This document shows positions 46,080 to 55,040 of a stretch of DNA of 64,000 nucleotides, piece by piece. Positions within the stretch are counted from its first letter, which is position 1, and every line of letters starts with the position of its first letter. A model generated the notes under the pieces. The model ran no database searches. It had not been told where the DNA came from and saw only the letters and a program-made list of their open reading frames with translations. The DNA is from an uncultured Methanobrevibacter sp. GTDB lineage: Archaea > Methanobacteriota > Methanobacteria > Methanobacteriales > Methanobacteriaceae. Location: assembly GCF_937881195.1 (NCBI RefSeq), contig NZ_CALGFC010000056.1, forward strand, positions 1 to 64,000, written 5' to 3'. The position numbers and the translations under genes are program-made.

Positions 46080-46370
46080 TTATTCATGTCTTTTTTTAAA
46101 TTCATATAATAATTCATCTAAACTTATGCCTTTATGTACTAAAAGAAGAAGTGTATGAAAGATTAAATCAGCAGATTCATGAATTAGATTTTCATTATTT
46201 TTAGATGCTATTATGACTTCAGCAGTTTCTTCACCTATTTTTTCTAAAATTTTATCTTCAGCTAATTTTTCACTATCTTGCATTATATTAGAAGTATATG
46301 AATCAATTGGATTGTTTTTTCTATCTTCTAATGTTTCATAAATATCTCTAATAATCTTTTCACTAGCCAT
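46080..46370 (-). CDS. hisE: phosphoribosyl-ATP pyrophosphohydrolase
   Basis: A 96-residue protein of the MazG-like HisE family: MASEKIIRDIYETLEDRKNNPIDSYT, EDKILEKIGEETAEVIIASKN and LIHESADLIFHTLLLLVHKGISL, with the Glu/Asp residues that bind Mg2+. Second step of histidine synthesis, conversion of phosphoribosyl-ATP to phosphoribosyl-AMP. The other his genes are not in the window. It lies 88 bp after the CBS-ParB gene on the same strand. Confidence 0.95.
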   Translation of the reverse strand: MASEKIIRDIYETLEDRKNNPIDSYTSNIMQDSEKLAEDKILEKIGEETAEVIIASKNNENLIHESADLIFHTLLLLVHKGISLDELLYEFKKRHE

Positions 46371-46457
46371 TAGGGAACCTTCTTTTATCTAATATTTTAT
46401 CATAATAAATTACTTTCATTATTTGCTATATTATTTTAAAATTATTCTTATTTTATT

Positions 46458-47306
46458 TTAATTATTTGGGTCATCTTCTTCTTTAGTCCAGTATTTTCCA
46501 GGTTTCATCTTTTCAGGCATTTTTTTCTTTAAACTTTCTGTAATTGCTATAAGGGGATGTTGTGCATCATCTATAATCTCAATATCATCGAAACTATGTA
46601 TCCCTGCCTTATCTGCTGTTTTTTCCATTCCTAACTCTAGATCTTTATTTAAATTTATAACATAACAATCTATTTCATTGCATCCAAGTTTTCTAGCAGC
46701 AACTGCTCTATGGTGCCCATCAACAAGTATCCATCTATTTCCACTTTTCACAACAATCGCGGGTTCAGCTAAACCTCTTTTAAGTTCGTAAGTTCTACCT
46801 TCTAACTCATCAGCATAAACTTTGTCTTGAGTAGGTCTTAAATCATTAGTACTCACTTTTTCCCGTTTTAAATTTGTTTTAATTCCATATAATTGTTCTA
46901 AAGTTTTCTTAAAGTAATTTACTTTAGTTGGAGTTGACCTCTCTATGTGTGATCTAACCATATCAGTATTTGTTATTATGCCATTAAGTTTTCCGTCTCG
47001 ACCTACAACAGGTAATCTTGAAATGCCTTGTCTAAACATTACTCTAGATGCATCATTGATTGACATATCTTGCTGTGCAACCACAACCTCTGTTGACATA
47101 ATATCTTTTACCAATTCTTCCCATTCTTTCAATAATAAGTCAAAAGCAGTAACTATTCCTACAATATGTTTATTATCATCTATAACTGGAAATCCATCGT
47201 GTCCAGTGTTTTTCATTAATCTTATGACTTCTGAATTAGGTGTATTAGGATTAACACTAATAACATCTTTTGTCATATAATTTTTTACTAAAGATTTTCC
47301 ACTCAT
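46458..47306 (-). CDS. CBS-domain protein fused to a ParB/sulfiredoxin-like domain
   Basis: ATG behind AAGGAAGTATAAAAA. 282 residues. Two CBS domains (about 8-60 and 65-120; VKNYMTKDVISVNPNTPNSEVI, GHDGFPVIDDNKHIVGIVTAFDLL, GISRLPVVGRDGKLNGIITNTDMV) form a Bateman module that usually binds adenosyl nucleotides. They are followed by a ParB/Srx-like nuclease-fold domain (about 150-230; VSTNDLRPTQDKVYADELEGR, WILVDGHHRAVAARKLG, IDCYVINL). No helix-turn-helix follows, so it is not a classical partition protein. The fusion is seen in methanogens; possible roles are nucleotide-controlled kinase or ATPase activity. Between gatB and hisE on the minus strand, gaps 74 and 87 bp. Confidence 0.88.
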   Translation of the reverse strand: MSGKSLVKNYMTKDVISVNPNTPNSEVIRLMKNTGHDGFPVIDDNKHIVGIVTAFDLLLKEWEELVKDIMSTEVVVAQQDMSINDASRVMFRQGISRLPVVGRDGKLNGIITNTDMVRSHIERSTPTKVNYFKKTLEQLYGIKTNLKREKVSTNDLRPTQDKVYADELEGRTYELKRGLAEPAIVVKSGNRWILVDGHHRAVAARKLGCNEIDCYVINLNKDLELGMEKTADKAGIHSFDDIEIIDDAQHPLIAITESLKKKMPEKMKPGKYWTKEEDDPNN

Positions 47307-47380
47307 TTTTTATACTTCCTTTGATTATTAATTTTCAAGTAGTTATTTTTCCCTTAATAACTTTTTAGATTAATAATTTT

Positions 47381-48733
47381 TTATTCAAGTAATTTTTTTA
47401 ATATTTTTACAGTCTCTCCAGGATCTGCTTTTCCTCTAGTAAATTTCATGACCTGTCCAACTAAAAAGTTTAGTGATGCTCCTTTTCCTGTTTTATAATC
47501 TTCCACAGCAATAGGATTTTCATTTATAGCTTTTTTAGCTGCATTTACTACTTCGTCTTTGTTAATTACTCCAATCAATCCTAATTCTTCAGCTATTTCA
47601 TTTGGAGATTTTGGATTTTTAGGCATTTTTTCAACTATTCTTTGCCCAGCTTTTGTTGTAATCTCTTTATTTTTAAGAAGAGTTAATAGAGCTATAATAT
47701 TCTTAGGACTTATTTCACTTTCTGAAAATTCGAATTTATTATAAGTTAAAACTCTTTTGAGCTCATCTCTCATCCACATTGCAGAAAATATTGGGTCTAT
47801 AGATTCAGCCACTTTTTCATATGCATTGGCTAATTCAAGCTCAGAAGTTAAAGTTTTAGCAGTTTCTTCATCTATTTCATATTGTTTCATAAATCTATTA
47901 ACCTTATTGTGTGGTGCTTCTGGCATTGATTCTGCAACTTCTTCAAGTTGTTGTTTTTTAATCTTAATTGGGGGTAAATCTGGATCTGGAATAAATCTAT
48001 AATCATCAGCATCTTCTTTTGTTCTCATTCCAACAGTTATCATCTGAGATTCTAAAAATGCCCTTGTTTCTTGTTTGACTTCGACTCCTCTTTTTATTAG
48101 ATTCTTTTGTCTAACCATCTCAAATTTCAATGCTTTATATGCTCCTTTTATAGAATTTATGTTTTTTATTTCTGCCCGATTTCCTCCTTCGAGAGAAATA
48201 TTAACATCTGCTCTCATAGTCCCTTCTCCACGAGCACATTCACTATAATTTAATACCCTAATCAACTCTTTTAAAAATTGCCGAGCTTCTTCAGGAGAAT
48301 GCATATCAGGTTCTGTAACAATCTCTACAAGGGGGATTCCCGATCTATTAAAATCAACTATACCAAAGTCTGGCTTAAATTGCCCTGGATCTTCTTCCAT
48401 ATGTATTTCTCTTATCCTAACACCATTTAAATCTCCTTCATATCCAATAGGAACTGAAGTCCTCTGATAACCGGAAGGTAAATCGGGATAATCATAATGT
48501 TTTCGCATGAAATAAGTTATATTCTGATCTATTTTACAATTTAACATTAAAGCAATTGTTAAAGCATTTTCCAAAGCTTTTTCATTAGTTGGGTATGGTT
48601 TTGCTCCTGGCTGATTTAAACAAACTGGGCAAATATTTGTATTTGCTGAAGCATCTTTATAATTAGTAGGACAATCGCAAAATAGTTTTGAGTCAGTTTT
48701 CAGCTGTACGTGAATTTCAAGTCCACATTTCAT
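47381..48733 (-). CDS. gatB: aspartyl/glutamyl-tRNA amidotransferase subunit B
   Basis: The conserved start is MKCGLEIHVQLKTDSKLFCDCPTNY at ATG 48733; an extension to 48799 is unlikely. GGAGG lies 13 bases before this ATG but only 7 before an in-frame ATT (48739), which may be the true start. 450 residues: CDCPTNY...CPVCLNQPGAKP zinc-type cysteines, kinase-like cradle (FMRKHYDYPDLPSGYQRTSVPIGYEG, GRSGIPLVEIVTEPD-like block read as RSGIPLVEIVTEPD), and a C-terminal YqeY domain ending GKADPGETVKILKKLL. With GatA and GatC (not in window) it amidates Asp-tRNA-Asn, and possibly Glu-tRNA-Gln. Confidence 0.96.
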   Translation of the reverse strand: MKCGLEIHVQLKTDSKLFCDCPTNYKDASANTNICPVCLNQPGAKPYPTNEKALENALTIALMLNCKIDQNITYFMRKHYDYPDLPSGYQRTSVPIGYEGDLNGVRIREIHMEEDPGQFKPDFGIVDFNRSGIPLVEIVTEPDMHSPEEARQFLKELIRVLNYSECARGEGTMRADVNISLEGGNRAEIKNINSIKGAYKALKFEMVRQKNLIKRGVEVKQETRAFLESQMITVGMRTKEDADDYRFIPDPDLPPIKIKKQQLEEVAESMPEAPHNKVNRFMKQYEIDEETAKTLTSELELANAYEKVAESIDPIFSAMWMRDELKRVLTYNKFEFSESEISPKNIIALLTLLKNKEITTKAGQRIVEKMPKNPKSPNEIAEELGLIGVINKDEVVNAAKKAINENPIAVEDYKTGKGASLNFLVGQVMKFTRGKADPGETVKILKKLLE

Positions 48734-48739
48734 GTCAAT

Positions 48740-49119
48740 AGTAATTCCTCCAAGGTTAAAAATAATTGCAATAAAATCAAATACTCTATATTTGAACATA
48801 TTTATGATAAATAATTTTTATTTTATTCATATTTAGTAATAGTTTTATATAATAATCAATTGTTTTAATATAATTTATTTTTCTTTAATTTTTTTTAATA
48901 ATATTTTATTTAATTATTTTATATATTATAAATTTTTCCAAAGTAATAATGTTCATATTTTTAGTTTGTTATGTTATATCCGAAAATATATGTAAAATAT
49001 TAAATTATATATAAATTTTTAATTTAATTATGAGAATTAATCGGATTTATAATAATAAAGAATTAACTTGATTATAAGAATAAATTTTCAATTTTAAAAT
49101 ATTTGTATTCTTATTAATT
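48740..49119. other. intergenic, no gene seen
   Basis: AT-rich spacer with the gatB promoter region (several TATA-like stretches near 48850-48925). No repeats or structured RNA noticed. Confidence 0.4.
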
Positions 49120-50133
49120 TTAATATTTGTCATTCAAGGATTCTTTGATATATCTTTTTATAAAAGGGTTTAAATCAGATAAATACTCACTTTCCATATT
49201 TCCAAGTTGTTTTTTGTCTGTAAATGTCCCCTTTAACTTTCTTCCAGCCCAAAAAACTTCTTCTTCAACTCTTTTTCCATACTTTGTTCCAAACATTTTG
49301 AAAAGAGGGAATTTTGTTATTCCATTTGCACCACTTAAAATTAATGGGCCAATATTAGCTAGGTTATCTGTCCAAGTACCACATATAATCTCAATATCTG
49401 GAAAAATAAGCCTTATTGTAGAAACTATCCCTGCATAATACAATGAAGCTGGCTGAGAAGACTTTTCAAATTCTGTATCTTTATGTGGATTAAGAGAATA
49501 AAATATTATTCTATCGATTTTATGGTCTTTAATATAATTAATTAAATAATTAACATCTTCAGGAGTTTCACCCAATCCTAATATAATTGTAATTGCTTTT
49601 TTAAACCCTAAATCTCCTGCTTTATCTAACATATTACCAATATCATTCAATGATTTACTAGGACATACCTTATTATGTAAAATAGGGTTAGCTGTTTCTA
49701 CTGCACCCGTTATTCCAATTATTTCTTCATTATATTCTTCTAAATCATTTGTTATGCCAATATTTAGCCATACTTGATTATTTGTAATATCATATATTTT
49801 TTTAGCAATTTCTCTGATTTCAGCTGTGTTAAATGATTCATAACCTCCAGATAAAAATTCAATATTCCAACCTAATCTTTTACACAGCTCTGATTCTGCT
49901 AATATGCTTTCAATTTTCCTTTTAGCTTTTTTAGGATCTTTAATTTTATTTTTTTGTGTACTCATATAACAAAAGCTACAATCTCCTTTTTCACACCACC
50001 AAGATAAAAATATTGCCCTTTCTAAACTAATCTGGTCATAACCTTTTTTTATACTAAGTTTATTAGCTTTATTAATTAAATCTAAAATTTCAAAATTTTT
50101 TATTTTATCTATGTATTTCATTTGATTTACCAT
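49120..50133 (-). CDS. radical SAM protein with CX4CX2C motif (BioB/HydE-like)
   Basis: A 337-residue protein. The cluster-binding cysteines are C47, C52 and C55 (WWCEKGDCSFCYMS), a CX4CX2C spacing that differs from the usual CX3CX2C and from the CX5CX2C of HmdB. Other radical SAM features are present: NIEFLSGGYESF (GGE-like), VWLNIGITND, GAVETANP, KAITIILGLGETPEDV and IIFYSLNPH. The C-terminal region resembles the BATS type found in BioB, HydE and PylB. It should cleave SAM to a 5'-deoxyadenosyl radical; the substrate is unknown. ATG 50133 is used here, with ATG 50121 as an alternative. Single gene. Confidence 0.85.
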   Translation of the reverse strand: MVNQMKYIDKIKNFEILDLINKANKLSIKKGYDQISLERAIFLSWWCEKGDCSFCYMSTQKNKIKDPKKAKRKIESILAESELCKRLGWNIEFLSGGYESFNTAEIREIAKKIYDITNNQVWLNIGITNDLEEYNEEIIGITGAVETANPILHNKVCPSKSLNDIGNMLDKAGDLGFKKAITIILGLGETPEDVNYLINYIKDHKIDRIIFYSLNPHKDTEFEKSSQPASLYYAGIVSTIRLIFPDIEIICGTWTDNLANIGPLILSGANGITKFPLFKMFGTKYGKRVEEEVFWAGRKLKGTFTDKKQLGNMESEYLSDLNPFIKRYIKESLNDKY

Positions 50134-50629
50134 CGATTTCTAGGATATGAATATATTAAAATCTATTTTTTATTACATATGATTTTTTATTATATATATT
50201 ACAATTACTCTTCAATATTATTTGTTGTTATTCTTTGTAAATAAATGGTCAAATTCTATATTTTAAGGTTATTATATAGTAATATAATGCCCATATTTTT
50301 GAATTATTTGATTAATATACAATTTTTTGTTTAAATAAGAGTTTCATAATCTATTTTAAATTTCTCATTTATTTAAACTATGTAATTAAAAGTATATATA
50401 AATCATAAAGTTAATATAATATAATTATTCAATTAATTTTTAATAATATTATAATTTTTAGCAATATTAATTTTTAATATTATTAATTTTTAGTATTGTT
50501 AATTTAAATATGTTATTTATTTTTATTTATAAATTATTTATTTTAATAATTCTTGACATATTTCAAATTATTTCTATTAAAATTGTTATGTGACACTAAA
50601 AAAATATTTAATATTTGAAAGGGATTTTG
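50134..50629. other. intergenic, divergent promoters only
   Basis: AT-rich with repeated TTAATTTTTA-type strings near 50430-50510. The ribosome-binding site GAAAGGGA lies before 50630. No RNA gene seen. Confidence 0.4.
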
Positions 50630-51415
50630 ATGGTATATTGTAGATATTGTGGAACTCAAAATAAAGATGGTACTTTAAAATGTATCAATTGTGGAAAACC
50701 TTTGAGTTTAATGCCTAATGACTCTCAAAAAGATTCAATTCATAGTTCTTATAGGGATCACCATTCTATAGGAAATAATCATGGGGATAATTCCAGTACT
50801 CATAATGAATCTATTAATCCTAATATTTCTAATCATCATAGAAGTCCAATTAAAGATCGCTATATGAAAAATGACCAAGAATTAAATAATTTTGAAAATC
50901 GTTCTAATATAAATTATGAATCAAAGCAATCTATGAATCAGGGAGCTAATGGTTTTAATAACCAAAGTTATGGCCATAGAAGAGAAAATCAAAACCAAAA
51001 TTATCAAAATTCTATTAACTCTCATAAAGAAACCTTAAATGATAATAATGGTAATAGAGGTTATATAAATAATTTAAGTGAAAATAATAGTCAAAATTTG
51101 GATAATAATTTAGAAAACTCTAATAATTTAAATAATAATATAAATAGTGGTTATTATTCTCAAAATTATCCTAAAGAATCTGTAAAACAAAATAAAAATT
51201 CTGTTGAATGGGATGTTATAATAGCGACTGCTTTAATGGTCATTATTTTAACAGCCATACTTCAAAGAATCTTCCCTTCAATAGCAATATTCATATCTCT
51301 ATTAATTGGGTTAATTTATATTTTAATTGCAACTAAATCTAAATCAACTCTTTTTAAGGCTATACCTTTGACTATTTTGGCTATTTTGGCTATTTCGGCA
51401 TATTTTAGCATTTAA
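50630..51415 (+). CDS. zinc-ribbon protein with Asn-rich linker and membrane helices
   Basis: ATG 50630 lies six bases after GAAAGGGA; TTG 50615 is not used. 261 residues: an N-terminal zinc ribbon with C4, C7, C18, C21 (YCRYCGTQNKDGTLKCINCG), a long Asn/Ser/His-rich disordered part (about 25-185), and two or three C-terminal membrane helices (WDVIIATALMVIILTAIL, SIAIFISLLIGLIYILIAT, IPLTILAILAISAYFSI). The double-cysteine zinc ribbon is of the zinc_ribbon_2 type common in archaeal and bacterial membrane proteins. Function unknown. Single gene before the tRNA cluster. Confidence 0.8.
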   Translation: MVYCRYCGTQNKDGTLKCINCGKPLSLMPNDSQKDSIHSSYRDHHSIGNNHGDNSSTHNESINPNISNHHRSPIKDRYMKNDQELNNFENRSNINYESKQSMNQGANGFNNQSYGHRRENQNQNYQNSINSHKETLNDNNGNRGYINNLSENNSQNLDNNLENSNNLNNNINSGYYSQNYPKESVKQNKNSVEWDVIIATALMVIILTAILQRIFPSIAIFISLLIGLIYILIATKSKSTLFKAIPLTILAILAISAYFSI

Positions 51416-51519
51416 AAATTTTTATATTTTTGAATAAAGGTGTAATAGTTAATTTTTTTAAAATATACTCTTTTTAGACGATTTTTTATTTTTAGCTAAT
51501 TCATCGAATTATCAAAAAG

Positions 51520-51621
51520 TTTATATATGATGATTATCAACCTATGTAATGCTGTCTAAAGCTTAACTGATTTTGGACATAAGCTAACATCATGCCCGAT
51601 TATAGGCGTGGGTTTTCATAT
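51520..51621 (+). promoter_or_regulatory. promoter and structured leader of the tRNA-Asn gene
   Basis: TATA-like TTTATATATG (51520-51529) would start a transcript near 51550, some 70 bases before tRNA-Asn. That leader is richer in G and C than its surroundings and can form two hairpins: AGCTTA with TAAGCT (about 51559-51584) and ATGCC with GGCGT (about 51592-51609). The leader may be a 5' precursor or an independent small RNA. Confidence 0.45.
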
Positions 51622-51694
<73 letters not shown>

Positions 51695-51699
51695 TTTTT

Positions 51700-51773
<74 letters not shown>

Positions 51774-52022
51774 TTGATTAAAGCTTAATCTAATTATTTT
51801 AGATGAGTATTATTGTTTGATAAGTTGTATCTTAGATAATTTTATATATTATTAAAATAATCTTAATTATACATTAAGAAATAAAGTTTTAATTAATTAA
51901 TAATTTTGTCTATAGTAAATATATAGTGAATAATATTTTAATAGTTTTAAAAGTTTTCTAATAGTAATATTTATAAACTAATACTATCAATATATTATAT
52001 AGCTGACTAAATTTTTTTATTT

Positions 52023-52100
<78 letters not shown>

Positions 52101-52196
52101 TTTATCATTTGTTTATTATATGCTTTAATATAGAAGTATTTTTTATTATAAAAGTTATATTCTATAATTATTATATAATATTTTATTTACTTTTGA

Positions 52197-52222
52197 AGGT
52201 TCATGGGAAAAACCTCCTTTTT
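52197..52222 (+). other. short hairpin with T run just before tRNA-Leu
   Basis: AGGTT and AACCT pair across an A/G-rich loop, followed by CCTTTTTAT, 8 bases before the tRNA-Leu gene. It may be a terminator of the tRNA-Glu transcript. Confidence 0.3.
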
Positions 52223-52229
52223 ATCTAAA

Positions 52230-52312
52230 GCGGGGGTGCCCGAGCGGCCAAAGGGGACAGGCTTAGGACCTGTTGACGCAGGTCTACCAGGGTTCGAATC
52301 CCTGCTCCCGCA
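52230..52312 (+). tRNA. tRNA-Leu (TAG)
   Basis: Type II tRNA of 83 nt: acceptor GCGGGGG with CTCCCGC (one G-U), discriminator A; anticodon stem ACAGG/CCTGT with loop CTTAGGA, anticodon TAG; long variable arm; T arm AGGG TTCGAAT CCCT. Confidence 0.94.
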
Positions 52313-52481
52313 TAAATCTTTAAAATATATTTGATTTAAATTTATTTATATTATCTTAAAATTATTATTAAAATTACTATGAAAATATAATTTTTATAAA
52401 ACCATTATTTTTATAGTTTTTATATAATCATTATAAATTTTTATATTTAATTTTAAGTTTTTAATTTTATTTGTTACAAAT

Positions 52482-52902
<421 letters not shown>

Positions 52903-53442
52903 ATGCAAAATAAATTTATTGCGTTGTTGATAGTTATTATAATAGCTGTTTGCGGAGTTTCAGCATTTTTATTGACTCAGAATAATAATACTGAGAATAA
53001 TAACATTACTGATAATAACGGCTCAAATGATAATATTAACAATACTATGAAAAATAAAAATATGAATTTGGGCAATACAAATTTTAAAGGAAATACTGAT
53101 GAAAATGGTATTATCGCTTCTTTAAATGGGCCTTTATATTCTTCTGAAGGAAAAACAATTAATTTAACATGGAAAATTACAAACAATGGTAATGATACTA
53201 TTAATAATGTTTCAGCGGAAGATCAATCATCTTCCCATAATTTCGGAACTTTAGCTCCAGGAGAATCAAAGATATATTCCGTTTCTTTAAATATTCCTAC
53301 ATTGGCTCAAGTAAAAGAAGATTTTGGTCCTGATGCAACTGTTTCAAATCCATTTTCAATTGGGGGATATTCTATATCTTATTTGTTAAATGGAGAGGAA
53401 TTCCAGTTTAATTCAAATTCAATTGATATTAAATTGGTATAA
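52903..53442 (+). CDS. exported or anchored Ig-like fold protein, unknown function
   Basis: ATG 52903 follows AAGGAGGTATTTT; the earlier ATG at 52822 has no ribosome-binding site. 179 residues: N-terminal membrane segment (FIALLIVIIIAVCGVSAFLL), an Asn-rich linker (about 28-65), then one beta-sandwich-like domain (about 70-179) with GKTINLTWKITNNGNDTINNVSAEDQS, FGTLAPGESKIYSVSLNIP and SISYLLNGEEF. The NGNDTI...LAPGES pattern resembles CARDB/DUF11-type Ig-like repeats of archaeal surface proteins. A cysteine near the end of the hydrophobic segment makes a lipoprotein unlikely but possible. Confidence 0.75.
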   Translation: MQNKFIALLIVIIIAVCGVSAFLLTQNNNTENNNITDNNGSNDNINNTMKNKNMNLGNTNFKGNTDENGIIASLNGPLYSSEGKTINLTWKITNNGNDTINNVSAEDQSSSHNFGTLAPGESKIYSVSLNIPTLAQVKEDFGPDATVSNPFSIGGYSISYLLNGEEFQFNSNSIDIKLV

Positions 53443-53708
53443 TAAATCTTTTTTTATCAAATATTTTATTTTTTTATCTTTTTTTATTTTTTATTTATTT
53501 TTTATCTTTTTTTATTTACATTATTTTTTCTTTTAATTTTTTCAGTTTCATGATTAAATTTTATTTTAAATATAATTTTACACCCGATATATTACTGTTC
53601 ATTAGCTAGGAAAAATTTAAACTATATCTTATTACATATCACTAGTTATTGATTAATGCTATAATTAATTTTTTTTGATTATTATAAATAAATTTTAATG
53701 TTGATAAA

Positions 53709-54116
53709 ATGGCTAAAAAAGGTTCAGCAGAAGAAAGAGATTTAGTTCATAAGCTGTGGGAAAAAAATTTTGCAGCCATGAGGGCTCCTGCTTCAGGAGG
53801 AGCTACAAAAAGACCTCTTCCAGATGTTTTAGCAGGAAATGGAAAAATATATTTGGCCATTGAAGTTAAAACTACAACTAAAGATAAAATCTACATTGAT
53901 TCCCCTCAAATTGATGCTTTAATTGAATTTTGTGATATTTTTGGTGCTTTTCCATTTTTAGGAATCAAATTTAAATATACTAAGTGGCTATTTTTAGCTC
54001 CTGAGAAGATAGTTAGGACTAGAAATAATAATTACAAAATAGAAAAATATGTTGCATTAGAAACTGGATTAGAGCTAGATGAAATTATTGGTATTGATAA
54101 ACAAGTTAAATTTTAA
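53709..54116 (+). CDS. hjc: archaeal Holliday junction resolvase Hjc
   Basis: 135 residues, the usual Hjc length. Catalytic pattern: E8-E9-R region (KKGSAEERDLVHKLWEKNFAAMRAPASGGATKRPLPDVLAGN) with the acidic metal ligands E9, D39 and the ExK pair in LAIEVKTTTKD. It cleaves four-way junctions in recombination and repair. Start: ATG 53709, no strong ribosome-binding site but it opens the conserved MAKKGSAEERDL. Single gene. Confidence 0.95.
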   Translation: MAKKGSAEERDLVHKLWEKNFAAMRAPASGGATKRPLPDVLAGNGKIYLAIEVKTTTKDKIYIDSPQIDALIEFCDIFGAFPFLGIKFKYTKWLFLAPEKIVRTRNNNYKIEKYVALETGLELDEIIGIDKQVKF

Positions 54117-54443
54117 AAGTTTTTTATAGTCAAAAATATAAATTAATAAATAATGTTTATTTTATCATTTTATCATTTTATTCTTAAATTATCAATTTAT
54201 AATTTTTTTTTTAAAAATTTGTTTTTACCTAAAATAACTTTCTTATAATTTTTTATTTATTAGTAATCATTTTTAATTGCTATTTTTCCATTTTATTTGT
54301 TAATTAGATAAATATAATCTATTTGGTTTAATTTGCATAGTTTTTTTAAAATATATTTATAATTTTATTTTAATTTTTAGAAAGAATTCTCTCAAAATTT
54401 ATCAAAACATTTAAATATTAAATCGAACTAATATTTTTATGTT
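54117..54443. other. intergenic, promoter of tRNA-Cys
   Basis: AT-rich with T runs after hjc; ATTTAAATATTAAA near 54408-54421 may be the tRNA TATA element. Nothing else seen. Confidence 0.4.
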
Positions 54444-54516
<73 letters not shown>

Positions 54517-54565
54517 ATATCTAATTATAAAAATCTACTACATTGCTTATTTTTGCTTTGTATTT

Positions 54566-54726
54566 GGGGTTATAGTGTAATCTGGCATCATCTGGGACTC
54601 CAGTTGTCTTTGAAGAAAAAACGCGTAACTGACAGTATGATGATCAACATCGTATCGTATGATGATCAATTGGAGTACTGAGACATGAGAAATCCCAGGA
54701 TCGGGGTTCAAATCCCTGTGACCCCA
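54566..54726 (+). tRNA. tRNA-Trp (CCA) with an 88-nt intron
   Basis: 5' exon 54566-54603 and 3' exon 54692-54726. Acceptor GGGGTTA with TGACCCC, discriminator A; anticodon stem TGGGA/TCCCA; loop CTCCA-G-A after splicing, anticodon CCA at 54600-54602. A relaxed bulge-helix-bulge can be drawn: CTC with GAG forms the central helix, AGT and AAA are the bulges, and TGTCT with AGACA forms the inner helix. This puts the intron at 37/38, its normal place. The intron carries a box C/D guide. Confidence 0.9.
54604..54691 (+). ncRNA. box C/D guide RNA in the tRNA-Trp intron
   Basis: Boxes in order: degenerate C TGAAGA (54611-54616), 12-nt guide, D' CTGA (54629-54632), TGATGA (54638-54643), a second TGATGA (54660-54665), 12-nt guide TCAATTGGAGTA, D CTGA (54678-54681). 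The D guide pairs with ACTCCAGTTG at the 5' exon-intron junction, and the fifth base before D is G opposite C34. This predicts 2'-O-methylation of C34, known for tRNA-Trp introns in other Euryarchaeota. The D' guide (AAAAACGCGTAA) would point to a G in TTACGCGT; its target is unknown and is not U39. The block TATGATGATCAA is duplicated 22 nt apart. Confidence 0.85.
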
Positions 54727-55040
54727 CTTATATATTTTTAAATATTTATTTTTTAATTGTTTTTTATATTATCAATATATTTTAAATAATTAACAATTTA
54801 TTTTTAACAATTTTTCCCTTATTTTTTTACTTTTAATTAAAAATTAAAAAGCTTTTTATTATAATAATCAGTCTTATATAATATTTATTAATTAATGCCT
54901 AATTATTTAAATTATTAGCACTAATTATTTATTTAACTTATTATTAAATTATTTAATATTTAGATTAATAAATTTAATAATTTAATAATAAAAAATTTAA
55001 TAATAAAAAATTTAATACTTATTTTTGAGGAGTTTTTTTT
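54727..55040. other. intergenic, no gene seen
   Basis: AT-rich with several short TTTAATAATAAAAAA-type repeats near 54970-55015 just before the next gene; ribosome-binding site GAGGAG near 55028. Confidence 0.4.

Noticed and set aside
51528..51569. Box C/D RNA overlapping the tRNA-Asn leader
   Set aside because: ATGATGA and CTGA are about 40 nt apart, but no convincing D' and C' boxes lie between and the C box is part of the predicted TATA region.
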